DNA from: an uncultured Panacagrimonas sp.
GTDB lineage: Bacteria; Pseudomonadota; Gammaproteobacteria; Nevskiales; Nevskiaceae
Length of the DNA: 5,008 nucleotides
Assembly (NCBI GenBank): GCA_946481265.1
Contig: CAMLNE010000301.1
Location: 1 to 5,008, forward strand
Direction of reading: 5' to 3'
This document shows, piece after piece, positions 1 through 5,008 of this stretch. Made by a program: the position numbers and the translations under genes. The notes under the pieces are model-generated. The model saw only the letters and a list, made by a program, of their open reading frames with translations, was not told the DNA's origin and did not search any database. Position 1 is the first letter of the stretch, and each line of letters starts with the position of its first letter.

Positions 1-583
1 CCGCGGCGCGCGCGACGAGGTCCTCCTGGCCTGCGACGCGCTCCATCAGCGCGATGTACGGGCCGTGGAATCCCTGCTCGCGGGCGATGGCAAACAAGCG
101 CGGGGTGCGCGGATCGATCGGCTTGTGCAGCGGATGTCCGATGCCCGGCAGGATGGCCTTGCGCGCATGCCAGTCGGCGACGATTTTCCTGGCCAGCGCA
201 TCCAGATCGCCGGGATTCTTCGGATCGGGAATCGCTTCCTGCAGCAGCTTCGCAGAGCCTTCGGTGGTCCCCACGAACACCGTGCCCAGCCCGCCGAGCC
301 CGGCGGCGACGGCGCCCTGAATGGACTCCGGCGCACCGGCATACGTGAGTCGTGCCGCAAGCGCGCTCGGGGTCAGCCCGTGCTCGACCAGGGTCACGGC
401 CAGTGCGTTGAACAGCACGGATTCCTGCGGCGTGGGGATGCGCCCCATCATCTCCAGGAAGGCCATGTCGCCCAGATTGATATGACCGAGCAGTTCGCCC
501 GGCAGATCGAAACCGCGGACGACGATGCGGTCGGGCGTCGAGTATCCCATCGCCGTGCGGATGGGCTTGCGTTTGCTGGACAT
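1..583 (-). CDS. Citrate synthase superfamily protein, citryl-CoA lyase-like (C-terminus beyond the window)
   Basis: Translating the minus strand from the ATG at 583 gives 194 residues with no stop before the window edge. The fold family is recognised from conserved segments. VEHG (His68) matches the first catalytic His region of citrate synthases. PGIGHP (His150), followed by KPIDPRTPRLF (Arg159), matches the second active-site His/Arg region. Citryl-CoA lyases and short citrate-synthase homologues are about 260-280 residues, so roughly 70-80 residues, including the expected catalytic Asp, lie outside. Known members cleave citryl-CoA to acetyl-CoA and oxaloacetate or run related Claisen-type reactions in the cytoplasm; the substrate here is unknown. 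The start is supported by GGAG at 589-592, five bases upstream. The gene begins 25 bp after the crotonase stop, so the two are probably one operon. It is much shorter than a housekeeping citrate synthase (about 430 residues), which argues against GltA. Superfamily is confident, exact reaction is not. Confidence 0.85.
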   Translation of the reverse strand, partial: MSSKRKPIRTAMGYSTPDRIVVRGFDLPGELLGHINLGDMAFLEMMGRIPTPQESVLFNALAVTLVEHGLTPSALAARLTYAGAPESIQGAVAAGLGGLGTVFVGTTEGSAKLLQEAIPDPKNPGDLDALARKIVADWHARKAILPGIGHPLHKPIDPRTPRLFAIAREQGFHGPYIALMERVAGQEDLVARAA

Positions 584-608
584 CGGAACTCCGTCGTAAG
601 GAATGACT

Positions 609-1370
609 TCAGGAAAACTTCGGCTTGCGCTTCTCGCGGAACGCGGTCACGCCCTCGCGCGCATCCGGCGTCATGAACAGGAACGGGAAGCCGTCGCGCG
701 CGGCACGCAGGTCGTCGCCACCCAGGCCGCGGTTGTAGAAGGATTTGGCCATGCGCACCGCCATTTGCGGCTTGGCGGCAATCTTCTCGGCCATCGCCAC
801 CGCTTCTTCCATCAGGCGCTCGGGCGCCACGGTGCGCAGTGCGATGCCCAGACGCACTGCCTCCTCGGCACTGATAGGCTCGCCGAGTATCGACATCTCC
901 TTGGCCTTGGGTCGGCCGACGATGTCGGCCAGGCGCACGACCGCAAAACCCGGCAGCAGGCCCAGCTTGATTTCCGGCACACCGAAGGTCGCACGCTCCG
1001 AGGCCAGAATGAAATCGCAGGCGATGGCCAGCTCGAAGCCGCCGCCGAAGGCCATGCCGTTGACCGCAGCGATCAGCGGCTTGCTGCACGATTCCGGAGC
1101 GGCGAGGAAGGTCACGACATCCTCGATGAATTGCTTCACGGCATCGGCGGCAAAGTCGAAACCGCTGATATCCGCGCCCGCACAGAACGCCTTTTCCCCG
1201 CTGCCGGTAATGATGCCGACGCGGATTTCCGGATCGGCCTCGATGCGCGCCAGACTCGCGGTCACTCCTTCGCGAATGCCTGCTGACAAGGCGTTGAGCT
1301 TGCCCGGTTCATCCAGGGTTACGAGCGCAATGGCGCCGCGCTTTTCGAACTCCACACTCCCCAATCTCAT
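609..1370 (-). CDS. Enoyl-CoA hydratase/isomerase (crotonase) family protein
   Basis: This 253-residue protein is a full-length crotonase by size (usual 250-270). The oxyanion-hole and CoA-binding signatures are visible: AFCAGADI at residues 61-68 and AAVNGMAFGGGFELA at 101-115. Both acidic residues used by true enoyl-CoA hydratases are present, Glu113 (in GGGFELA) and Glu133 (in FGVPEIKLG), followed by LLPG at 138-141. The expected activity is hydration of a trans-2-enoyl-CoA to a 3-hydroxyacyl-CoA in the cytoplasm. The superfamily also holds isomerases and ring- or C-C-cleaving enzymes, so the substrate is open. The ATG at 1370 is chosen because GAGGAG (1378-1383) lies seven bases upstream and the N-terminus MRLGSVEFEKRGAIALVTLD matches the family. 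The frame stays open about 115 codons further upstream into the CMD gene, but that stretch has no crotonase similarity and is GC-rich read-through. The citryl-CoA-lyase-like gene follows after 25 bp, so both probably act in one CoA-thioester pathway. Confidence 0.93.
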   Translation of the reverse strand: MRLGSVEFEKRGAIALVTLDEPGKLNALSAGIREGVTASLARIEADPEIRVGIITGSGEKAFCAGADISGFDFAADAVKQFIEDVVTFLAAPESCSKPLIAAVNGMAFGGGFELAIACDFILASERATFGVPEIKLGLLPGFAVVRLADIVGRPKAKEMSILGEPISAEEAVRLGIALRTVAPERLMEEAVAMAEKIAAKPQMAVRMAKSFYNRGLGGDDLRAARDGFPFLFMTPDAREGVTAFREKRKPKFS

Positions 1371-1543
1371 CGCTTGTCTCCTCGGTTTGCGTCGCCATGA
1401 CAACAGTGTCGTTTCAGTGCCCCGCCTGACCCGCGGAGGTTCCATCAGTGCGGACGTCCGGGGCGCGCAGGTCAACGGTGATTCGACGATTGCGTCTTTC
1501 GCGCACGCAGCGGAATCCGGATCTCGTCGCCGATGTGCCGCGA
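1371..1543. other. Intergenic region between the CMD gene and the crotonase gene
   Basis: These 173 bp separate the CMD stop from the crotonase start. Apart from the crotonase ribosome-binding site (GAGGAG on the minus strand at 1378-1383) I see no gene. There is a perfect 10-bp palindrome, CGGACGTCCG, at 1451-1460. A TTGACC on the minus strand could serve as a -35 element but has no convincing -10 partner. No terminator with a T tract follows the CMD gene, so read-through into the crotonase is possible. The spacing is also long enough for an independent promoter. Confidence 0.5.
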
Positions 1544-2152
1544 TCAGAAATCGAGCGGTGCCCGGGCCGGACGCAGTCCGTCCGGCATCCAGTCTTCGAG
1601 GCCTTCTTCCAAGGGAATGCGCAGCGTCAGCAGCAACTGCGAGAACGTGCGCCAGTTGCCGATGGCCACGACCAGTTCCAGCCGTGCCTGGACGCTTTCG
1701 ACGTGACGCTCGCACTCAGCCCAGGTGGCGTCCGATATCCGGCCGGATTCCATGGTCTCGTCGGTCGCACGCAGGATCGCGCGATCCGCGGCCGTAAGGA
1801 TCGTGGAGCTTTCCCAAGACCGGCAGGCCAGCAGCACGTCCTCGGGAATGCCCATGTCGCGGGCGAAGCGCCAGTGCTGGGTCCATTCGTAGTTGGACCC
1901 GGTGAGCCAGCCGATGCGCATGATGATCAGTTCCCGCAAGCGGCCATCCAGGTGATTGCCCTCCAGCAACAGCATCTTCAGCAGGCCGCCCAGCGAGCGC
2001 GCCAGAGCCGGGTGGTGCAGCAGCACGCGGAATACGCTGAGGGGGGCCATGATCTCGGGGAGCCCCTCGCGCGCGGCGATCGTCCGGGCCTCCTCGACAC
2101 TCATCATGGGAATACGCAGCGCGCTGCCGCGGGCAGGGGACGTTGCCGTCAT
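1544..2152 (-). CDS. Carboxymuconolactone decarboxylase (CMD/AhpD-fold) family protein
   Basis: The 202-residue protein has the CMD core at about residues 38-115: LHHPALARSLGGLLKMLL, then RLRELIIMRIGWLTGSNYEW (71-90) and TQHWRFAR (91-98). RELIIMRIGWLTG-x-x-YEW-x-QH is the helical hallmark of the family, with Glu89 and His93 retained. The CxxC pair of peroxidase-active AhpD proteins is absent (Gly85-Ser86 lie in that region), so a thiol-peroxidase role is unlikely. Related proteins are common in aromatic, steroid and other catabolic clusters, usually with unknown activity. Calling it the 4-carboxymuconolactone decarboxylase PcaC would go too far: PcaC is about 130 residues and no protocatechuate genes are seen. 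The ATG at 2152 is preferred because AGGAG (minus strand, 2161-2165) lies eight bases upstream. The frame extends to ATG 2212 and GTG 2215, where a ribosome-binding-like sequence sits too close to the codon. It is divergent from the dehydrogenase gene. Confidence 0.87.
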   Translation of the reverse strand: MTATSPARGSALRIPMMSVEEARTIAAREGLPEIMAPLSVFRVLLHHPALARSLGGLLKMLLLEGNHLDGRLRELIIMRIGWLTGSNYEWTQHWRFARDMGIPEDVLLACRSWESSTILTAADRAILRATDETMESGRISDATWAECERHVESVQARLELVVAIGNWRTFSQLLLTLRIPLEEGLEDWMPDGLRPARAPLDF

Positions 2153-2160
2153 CGTGGACA

Positions 2161-2165
2161 CTCCT
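2161..2165 (-). promoter_or_regulatory. Ribosome-binding site deciding the CMD gene start
   Basis: On the minus strand this reads AGGAG and is separated by eight bases from the ATG at 2152. It favours a 202-residue product over versions starting about 20 codons upstream. Confidence 0.7.
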
Positions 2166-2225
2166 GTGAGCGTTGGAACATCGGAATCCGAGAGAAGCGG
2201 CGGGCCGCGCATCACCTCCCTTTCC

Positions 2226-2239
2226 CTAACAACTGTTAG
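2226..2239. promoter_or_regulatory. Candidate operator: perfect 6-2-6 inverted repeat in the divergent promoter region
   Basis: The sequence CTAACA-AC-TGTTAG has two perfectly complementary 6-bp arms around a 2-bp centre and is AT-rich against a GC-rich background. It lies in the 137-bp region between the divergent CMD (start 2152) and dehydrogenase (start 2290) genes, 50 bp upstream of the latter. Short dyads of this shape are typical sites of dimeric regulators such as TetR-type repressors. That is inferred from shape and position only, and no regulator gene is in the window. A weak TATGCT at 2244-2249 could be a -10 for the dehydrogenase, which would put the dyad between its -35 and -10, but the matching -35 is poor. 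Confidence 0.5.
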
Positions 2240-2277
2240 ACAGTATGCTGGCTCGAGGCAGATTTCAACTTCTGAGC

Positions 2278-2283
2278 GAGGAG
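2278..2283 (+). promoter_or_regulatory. Ribosome-binding site deciding the alcohol dehydrogenase start
   Basis: GAGGAG is followed by a six-base spacer (ATCGGC) and the ATG at 2290. No comparable purine-rich site precedes the in-frame ATG at 2245 or the one at 2314. Confidence 0.8.
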
Positions 2284-2289
2284 ATCGGC

Positions 2290-3387
2290 ATGCTTCCCAA
2301 GAGCAGTCTTGCCATGGTTCTGACCGCTAAACGCCGGTTGCAGAAAATGGTTATTCCCCTGCCCGACATCGACGAGGACTCGGCGATCCTGCGGGTCGAG
2401 GTGTGCGGCATCTGCGGCAGCGACTACGAACAGTTCGAGGACGTGCTGGGCATGCCGATGCCGGTGGTGCCCGGTCACGAACCCCTGGGCATCATCGAGA
2501 AGATCGGTGATCGCGCCGCGAAGCGCTGGAAGGTGGACGTGGGTGATCGCGTGGCGGTGGAGACGATGATTGCCTGCCACTGCTGCAACACCTGCCTGTC
2601 GGGCCGCTATCACCTGTGCGGCGACCGGCGCATCTATTCCTATATCCCGCTGAGCGACGCTCCGGGTTTGTGGGGCGCGTATTCGGAGTACATGTACCTG
2701 CATCCGAACGCCATCGTCCACAAGATGAGCAAGGCGCTGAAGCCGGAGATTGCGGTGATGTTCAATCCGCTCGGCGCGGGCTTTCGCTGGGCGGTGGAGA
2801 TTCCGCGTACCAAGCCGGGCGATACCGTGGTCATCATGGGTCCGGGTCAGCGCGGCCTGTCCAGCGTGATCGCGGCGCGCCGTGCAGGCGCGAAGAAGAT
2901 CATCGTCACCGGGCTGGCGGCCGATGCGAAGAAAATGGAAATCGCCAGACTGTTCGGTGCCGACCACTGCATCGACGTCGAGAACGAGGATGCGCGCAAG
3001 CGCGTCGCCGAACTCACCGGCGGCGTTGGCGCCGAAGTAGTTGTGGACGTGTCCTCGTATTCCACGCGGCCGGTGCTCGATTCCCTGTACTTCGTGCGCC
3101 CTGGCGGCACCGTCGTGCTGGCCGGCGTCAAGGGCTTCAAACCGATTCCGGACTTCGTCTCCGACCACATCGTGATGAAGGAGATCACCATCAAGGGTGC
3201 CATCGGCGTGACCTCCAGCGGGTATCGCAGCGCCATCGACCTGATCGAATCCGGTAGCGTCCCGGTCGAGAAGATGCACACCCACGACTTCGATCTGGTG
3301 GACGCAGAACTCGCCATCAAGACGCTCGCGCGACAGGTTCCCGGCGACGAGTCCATCCACTCCTGCCTGTTGCCCGGGCGTCGCTGA
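2290..3387 (+). CDS. Zinc-binding medium-chain alcohol dehydrogenase (MDR family)
   Basis: This 365-residue protein matches the usual MDR length (340-380). The N-terminal GroES-like domain has GICGSD (Cys42, first catalytic zinc ligand) and PGHEP (His63, Glu64). The structural zinc lobe is complete as C-x2-C-x2-C-x7-C (Cys96, 99, 102, 110). The Rossmann domain starts near residue 178 with the nucleotide motif GPGQRG (184-189). These features indicate cytoplasmic NAD(P)-linked oxidation of an alcohol or reduction of a carbonyl. No Asp is visible where NAD-specific enzymes usually carry one after the second strand (IIVTGLAADAKK), so cofactor choice is open. The position that normally supplies a third zinc ligand (Cys or Glu, as in EPL) appears as Asn159 in FNPLGAG. 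The ATG at 2290 is chosen over 2245 because GAGGAG sits six bases upstream and the longer version adds 15 residues unlike the family. The gene is divergent from the CMD gene, and the EamA transporter follows 46 bp downstream. Confidence 0.93.
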   Translation: MLPKSSLAMVLTAKRRLQKMVIPLPDIDEDSAILRVEVCGICGSDYEQFEDVLGMPMPVVPGHEPLGIIEKIGDRAAKRWKVDVGDRVAVETMIACHCCNTCLSGRYHLCGDRRIYSYIPLSDAPGLWGAYSEYMYLHPNAIVHKMSKALKPEIAVMFNPLGAGFRWAVEIPRTKPGDTVVIMGPGQRGLSSVIAARRAGAKKIIVTGLAADAKKMEIARLFGADHCIDVENEDARKRVAELTGGVGAEVVVDVSSYSTRPVLDSLYFVRPGGTVVLAGVKGFKPIPDFVSDHIVMKEITIKGAIGVTSSGYRSAIDLIESGSVPVEKMHTHDFDLVDAELAIKTLARQVPGDESIHSCLLPGRR

Positions 3388-3391
3388 ACCC

Positions 3392-3414
3392 CGGCCCGCT
3401 GCGTCGGCGGGCCG
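3392..3414 (+). terminator. GC-rich hairpin after the dehydrogenase gene; weak terminator candidate
   Basis: CGGCCCGC (3392-3399) pairs perfectly with GCGGGCCG (3407-3414) around a 7-base loop, five bases after the dehydrogenase stop. No T run follows, so it is not a classic intrinsic terminator. It may attenuate transcription, protect the 3' end, or do nothing. It fills the gap to the transporter start at 3434. Confidence 0.4.
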
Positions 3415-3433
3415 TCGTCATCCCACCATCTTC

Positions 3434-4381
3434 ATGAACTCCGCCGTCCTGGTTGCGGACCAGCTCCGCACGAGTCATCGCGGCAGCCTCGCCCTGGCCG
3501 CGGCCGGCGCGATCCTGCTGTCGGCCAAGGTCGTCTTCGTCAAGCTGCTGTACCAGCATGGCCTCGACGCGGTGGACGTGATCACCCTGCGCATGCTGAC
3601 CGCGGGCCCGCTGTTCTTGGCGGTCGCGGTGTGGACCTGGCATCAGTCGCCGCGTCTGCGTCCGGGCGATCTGCTGCGCGTCGCCGGGCTCGGCCTCATG
3701 GGCTATTACGCATCGAGCATGCTCGACCTGATCGGCCTGCAATACGTCAGCGCCGGCCTCGAACGACTGATCCTGTTCCTCACACCCAGCTTCGTGCTGC
3801 TGCTCGGCATCCTGTTCCTTCGGCGCCGCGTGCGGCCTGTGCAATGGCTGTCGCTAGTCGTGGCCTACGCGGGGATCGCTCTGATCCTCCAGCATGAGCT
3901 GAGCGTCATCGGACACCCGAACATGGTCTGGGGCGCCACGCTGATCGGCATCAGCGCCGTCATGTATGCGGTGTACCTGCTGCTCAGCGAGGGCCTGATG
4001 CAACGCATCGGCGCACTGCGCCTGGTGGCCCTGGCCCTGTGCGTCTCCACGGTGCTGTGCCTGGCCCAATACCCGCTGCTGCACCCAGTTGGCCGGCTGC
4101 TGGAGCTGCCCGCGCCGGTGTGGTGGCTCGCGCTGGTCAACGGAACGGTATGCACCGCGCTGCCGATTTTCATGACCATGGTCGCGGTGCGGAATATTGG
4201 TGCGGGTCACGCAACGCAGGCCGGCATGATCGGCCCTGCCAGCACGCTGCTGCTGGCGGCCTGGTTGCTCGACGAGCCCATCACCGCGATCCAGCTTGCC
4301 GGCACCGCCCTGGTCACCACCGGCATCCTGATGCTGTCGTCACTGCAGCCGGGACGTCGACCCGAGCCTCTGGCTCCGTAA
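3434..4381 (+). CDS. EamA/DMT-superfamily inner-membrane transporter
   Basis: This 315-residue, very hydrophobic protein has about ten predicted membrane helices, roughly at 18-39, 46-68, 82-100, 107-129, 135-153, 165-185, 194-212, 226-248, 262-279 and 285-303. The two halves are internally similar, as in EamA-duplicated drug/metabolite transporters. Family features are visible: an aromatic/Arg segment at the start of helix 2 (VITLRMLTAGPLF), a Pro-containing helix 4 (LTPSFVLLLGILFLRRRV) and its second-half counterpart (GPASTLLLAAWLLDEPIT, 267-284), where the acid after the helix is typical. Members export amino acids, metabolites or drugs, or take up small metabolites, and the substrate cannot be predicted. 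There is no Shine-Dalgarno sequence before the ATG at 3434, yet no other ATG or GTG precedes helix 1, so this start is still the best. It lies 46 bp after the dehydrogenase on the same strand and may be co-expressed. The stop is TAA. Confidence 0.92.
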   Translation: MNSAVLVADQLRTSHRGSLALAAAGAILLSAKVVFVKLLYQHGLDAVDVITLRMLTAGPLFLAVAVWTWHQSPRLRPGDLLRVAGLGLMGYYASSMLDLIGLQYVSAGLERLILFLTPSFVLLLGILFLRRRVRPVQWLSLVVAYAGIALILQHELSVIGHPNMVWGATLIGISAVMYAVYLLLSEGLMQRIGALRLVALALCVSTVLCLAQYPLLHPVGRLLELPAPVWWLALVNGTVCTALPIFMTMVAVRNIGAGHATQAGMIGPASTLLLAAWLLDEPITAIQLAGTALVTTGILMLSSLQPGRRPEPLAP

Positions 4382-4421
4382 TCGACCTCGGCCAGACCGG
4401 TCGACGCCACCCGTCTGCGAA

Positions 4422-4451
4422 TTCGGGCCTCTCGTCATTCCAGGGCCCGAA
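4422..4451. terminator. Hairpin 40 bp after the transporter stop; possible terminator without a T run
   Basis: TTCGGGCC (4422-4429) pairs perfectly with GGCCCGAA (4444-4451) across a 14-base loop. The bases that follow (AATCGCAATT) are AT-rich but hold no T run, and the reverse direction has none either. It may be a 3'-end stabilising or Rho-associated structure. Confidence 0.35.
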
Positions 4452-4494
4452 ATCGCAATTAGCGCGTTGTGCGCATTTCCACTACGCATTACGC

Positions 4495-4500
4495 TTGACA
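4495..4500 (+). promoter_or_regulatory. Possible -35 element upstream of the lipoprotein gene
   Basis: TTGACA matches the sigma-70 -35 consensus exactly, 58 bp before the lipoprotein ATG. At the expected 16-18 bp downstream I see no good TATAAT-like hexamer; that position is occupied by the ACCTGC/GCAGGT dyad. This is a weak promoter call based on one element. Confidence 0.25.
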
Positions 4501-4513
4501 CCCTCAATCAGCG

Positions 4514-4531
4514 ACCTGCTTGCAGGTTTTT
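4514..4531 (+). terminator. Short hairpin with G(CUUG)C loop and T run; intrinsic terminator or operator-like dyad
   Basis: ACCTG (4514-4518) pairs with CAGGT (4523-4527) around CTTG, giving the stable G(CUUG)C tetraloop arrangement, and TTTTTCTC follows from 4527. A GC-containing stem plus T run is the form of a Rho-independent terminator, which would end transcripts from the transporter gene. The stem is short (5 bp, or 6 with the C-G pair of the loop). As DNA the same bases form a 6-2-6 inverted repeat that could be a protein site. It lies 27-44 bp upstream of the lipoprotein ATG, so it could also affect that leader. Confidence 0.45.
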
Positions 4532-4557
4532 CTCATTTCCCCCCATAGGAGTTTCAG

Positions 4558-5008
4558 ATGTCATCCCCGCTTCCCCTCCGAACGTTCGCCGTCAGCGCCG
4601 TTTTTGCCGCCACGCTGGGCCTTTCGGCCTGCGGTTCAGGAGATAGCTCCTCCGGAGATAGCGCCTCCGCGCCCCCCGACATCCAGACACGCGCGGAGCT
4701 CGGATGCGCCGGCATTGCCGGCCCGCTGGACGGCCTGCAAACGACGCTCGCCAACTCGCTGACCTCGGGCCTGGCCGGCCAGCCCGCGCTGGCGGCTACC
4801 ACCACCCAGCTCACATCGCTGGTCAACGACGTGCTGGACCTCGTCGATGCAACGGCCGATGGCGCCGGCTCGCTCCAGGCCTTGAGCAGCGGCGGCGACC
4901 CGCAACTGGTCGCGCCGGTGCTGGATCAGCTGCTTTGCGTCACCGCCGCCGCCGGCGAGGTTCTGTTGTCCGTTACCCTTGCTGCCAGCACGCCGGTTGC
5001 GGACCGTG
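4558..5008 (+). CDS. Unrecognised acidic, alanine/leucine-rich lipoprotein (C-terminus beyond the window)
   Basis: The open frame gives 150 residues before the window ends. I do not recognise the family. The N-terminus is a lipoprotein signal peptide: Arg8, a hydrophobic stretch at 10-22, then the lipobox LSAC with the lipidated Cys at 25. Gly26 rather than Asp follows the Cys, which by the usual E. coli rule favours outer-membrane delivery. A Gly/Ser/Asp linker (26-41) contains a duplicated GDS-x-S unit. The rest (about 42-150) is rich in Ala, Leu, Thr and Asp, with Leu/Val spaced as in amphipathic helices (57-68, 85-96). Cys50 and Cys127 could form a disulfide. No Phe, Tyr, Trp, His, Lys or Met occurs after Phe16, and only two Arg are seen against about thirteen acids. 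The start is supported by AGGAG (4547-4551), six bases upstream. The preceding terminator-like hairpin suggests a separate transcription unit. Confidence 0.82.
   Translation, partial: MSSPLPLRTFAVSAVFAATLGLSACGSGDSSSGDSASAPPDIQTRAELGCAGIAGPLDGLQTTLANSLTSGLAGQPALAATTTQLTSLVNDVLDLVDATADGAGSLQALSSGGDPQLVAPVLDQLLCVTAAAGEVLLSVTLAASTPVADR
4639..4668 (+). repeat. 15-bp tandem duplication in the lipoprotein linker
   Basis: GGAGATAGCTCCTCC (4639-4653) is followed directly by GGAGATAGCGCCTCC (4654-4668), with a single T-to-G difference. It encodes GDSSS then GDSAS just after the lipidated Cys. The 15-bp unit keeps the frame, so the linker could change length by slippage without loss of the protein. 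Confidence 0.85.

Noticed and set aside
65..676. A 203-codon open frame on the plus strand opposite the citryl-CoA-lyase-like gene
   Set aside because: It is low-complexity Arg/Gly-rich antisense translation, while the minus strand shows conserved citrate-synthase motifs and ribosome-binding sites.
1371..1715. N-terminal extension of the crotonase frame to an ATG at 1715
   Set aside because: It would overlap the CMD gene by over 170 bp, has Arg/Ala-rich sequence unlike any crotonase, and the strong GAGGAG lies before ATG 1370.
1544..2152. Naming the CMD-fold gene pcaC or ahpD
   Set aside because: It is longer than PcaC, lacks the AhpD CxxC, and no protocatechuate or peroxiredoxin genes are nearby.
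2245..2289. Longer dehydrogenase start at ATG 2245
   Set aside because: No ribosome-binding site precedes it, and the added residues have no counterpart in the family.
2236..3360. A 374-codon open frame on the minus strand opposite the dehydrogenase gene
   Set aside because: The translation is rich in His, Asp and Arg with no recognisable domain, as expected for the antisense frame of a high-GC gene. The plus strand encodes a clear MDR enzyme with all zinc cysteines.
3317..3844. A 175-codon open frame on the minus strand across the dehydrogenase-transporter junction
   Set aside because: It is Gln/Glu/His/Arg-rich translation with no domain, antisense to the well supported transporter.
4382..4404. 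Inverted repeat TCGACC/GGTCGA after the transporter stop
   Set aside because: The 6-bp arms have an 11-base loop and no T run, which is too weak to call in GC-rich DNA.

Overview
The window reads as a chromosomal segment of a high-GC, Gram-negative bacterium, most likely a member of the Pseudomonadota. The supporting evidence is strong G+C bias at third codon positions, clear AGGAG/GAGGAG ribosome-binding sites, an EamA-type inner-membrane transporter and a lipobox-bearing lipoprotein. I cannot name the genus from the sequence alone. Gene density is normal. I saw no tRNA, rRNA, CRISPR array, insertion sequence or phage gene.

Layout. Left half, minus strand, in transcription order from about 2150 down to 1: a carboxymuconolactone decarboxylase (CMD/AhpD-fold) protein at 1544-2152, an enoyl-CoA hydratase/isomerase (crotonase) family protein at 609-1370, and a citrate-synthase-superfamily protein resembling citryl-CoA lyase at 1-583 (its C-terminus lies outside the window). 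The last two are only 25 bp apart and look co-transcribed. The CMD gene is separated from the crotonase by 173 bp and may or may not share the transcript. Right half, plus strand: a zinc-type medium-chain alcohol dehydrogenase at 2290-3387, a ten-helix EamA/DMT transporter at 3434-4381, and the start of an unrecognised acidic lipoprotein at 4558 that runs off the window.

The CMD gene and the dehydrogenase are divergent across a 137-bp intergenic region. It holds a perfect 6-2-6 inverted repeat (2226-2239) of the kind bound by dimeric regulators, so one regulator may control both arms. A crotonase, a citryl-CoA-lyase-like C-C bond enzyme, a CMD-fold protein, an oxidoreductase and a small-molecule transporter side by side suggest an accessory catabolic cluster working on CoA thioesters. 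The substrate cannot be read from the sequence.

The 176 bp between the transporter and the lipoprotein (4382-4557) carry two hairpins. One is a short G(CUUG)C stem followed by a T run, the best intrinsic-terminator candidate in the window. A consensus-like TTGACA lies just upstream of it. Nothing here establishes a new system. The items most worth a second look are the divergent operator, the Asn at the usual third zinc-ligand position of the dehydrogenase, and the lipoprotein, whose visible mature part has no aromatic residue.
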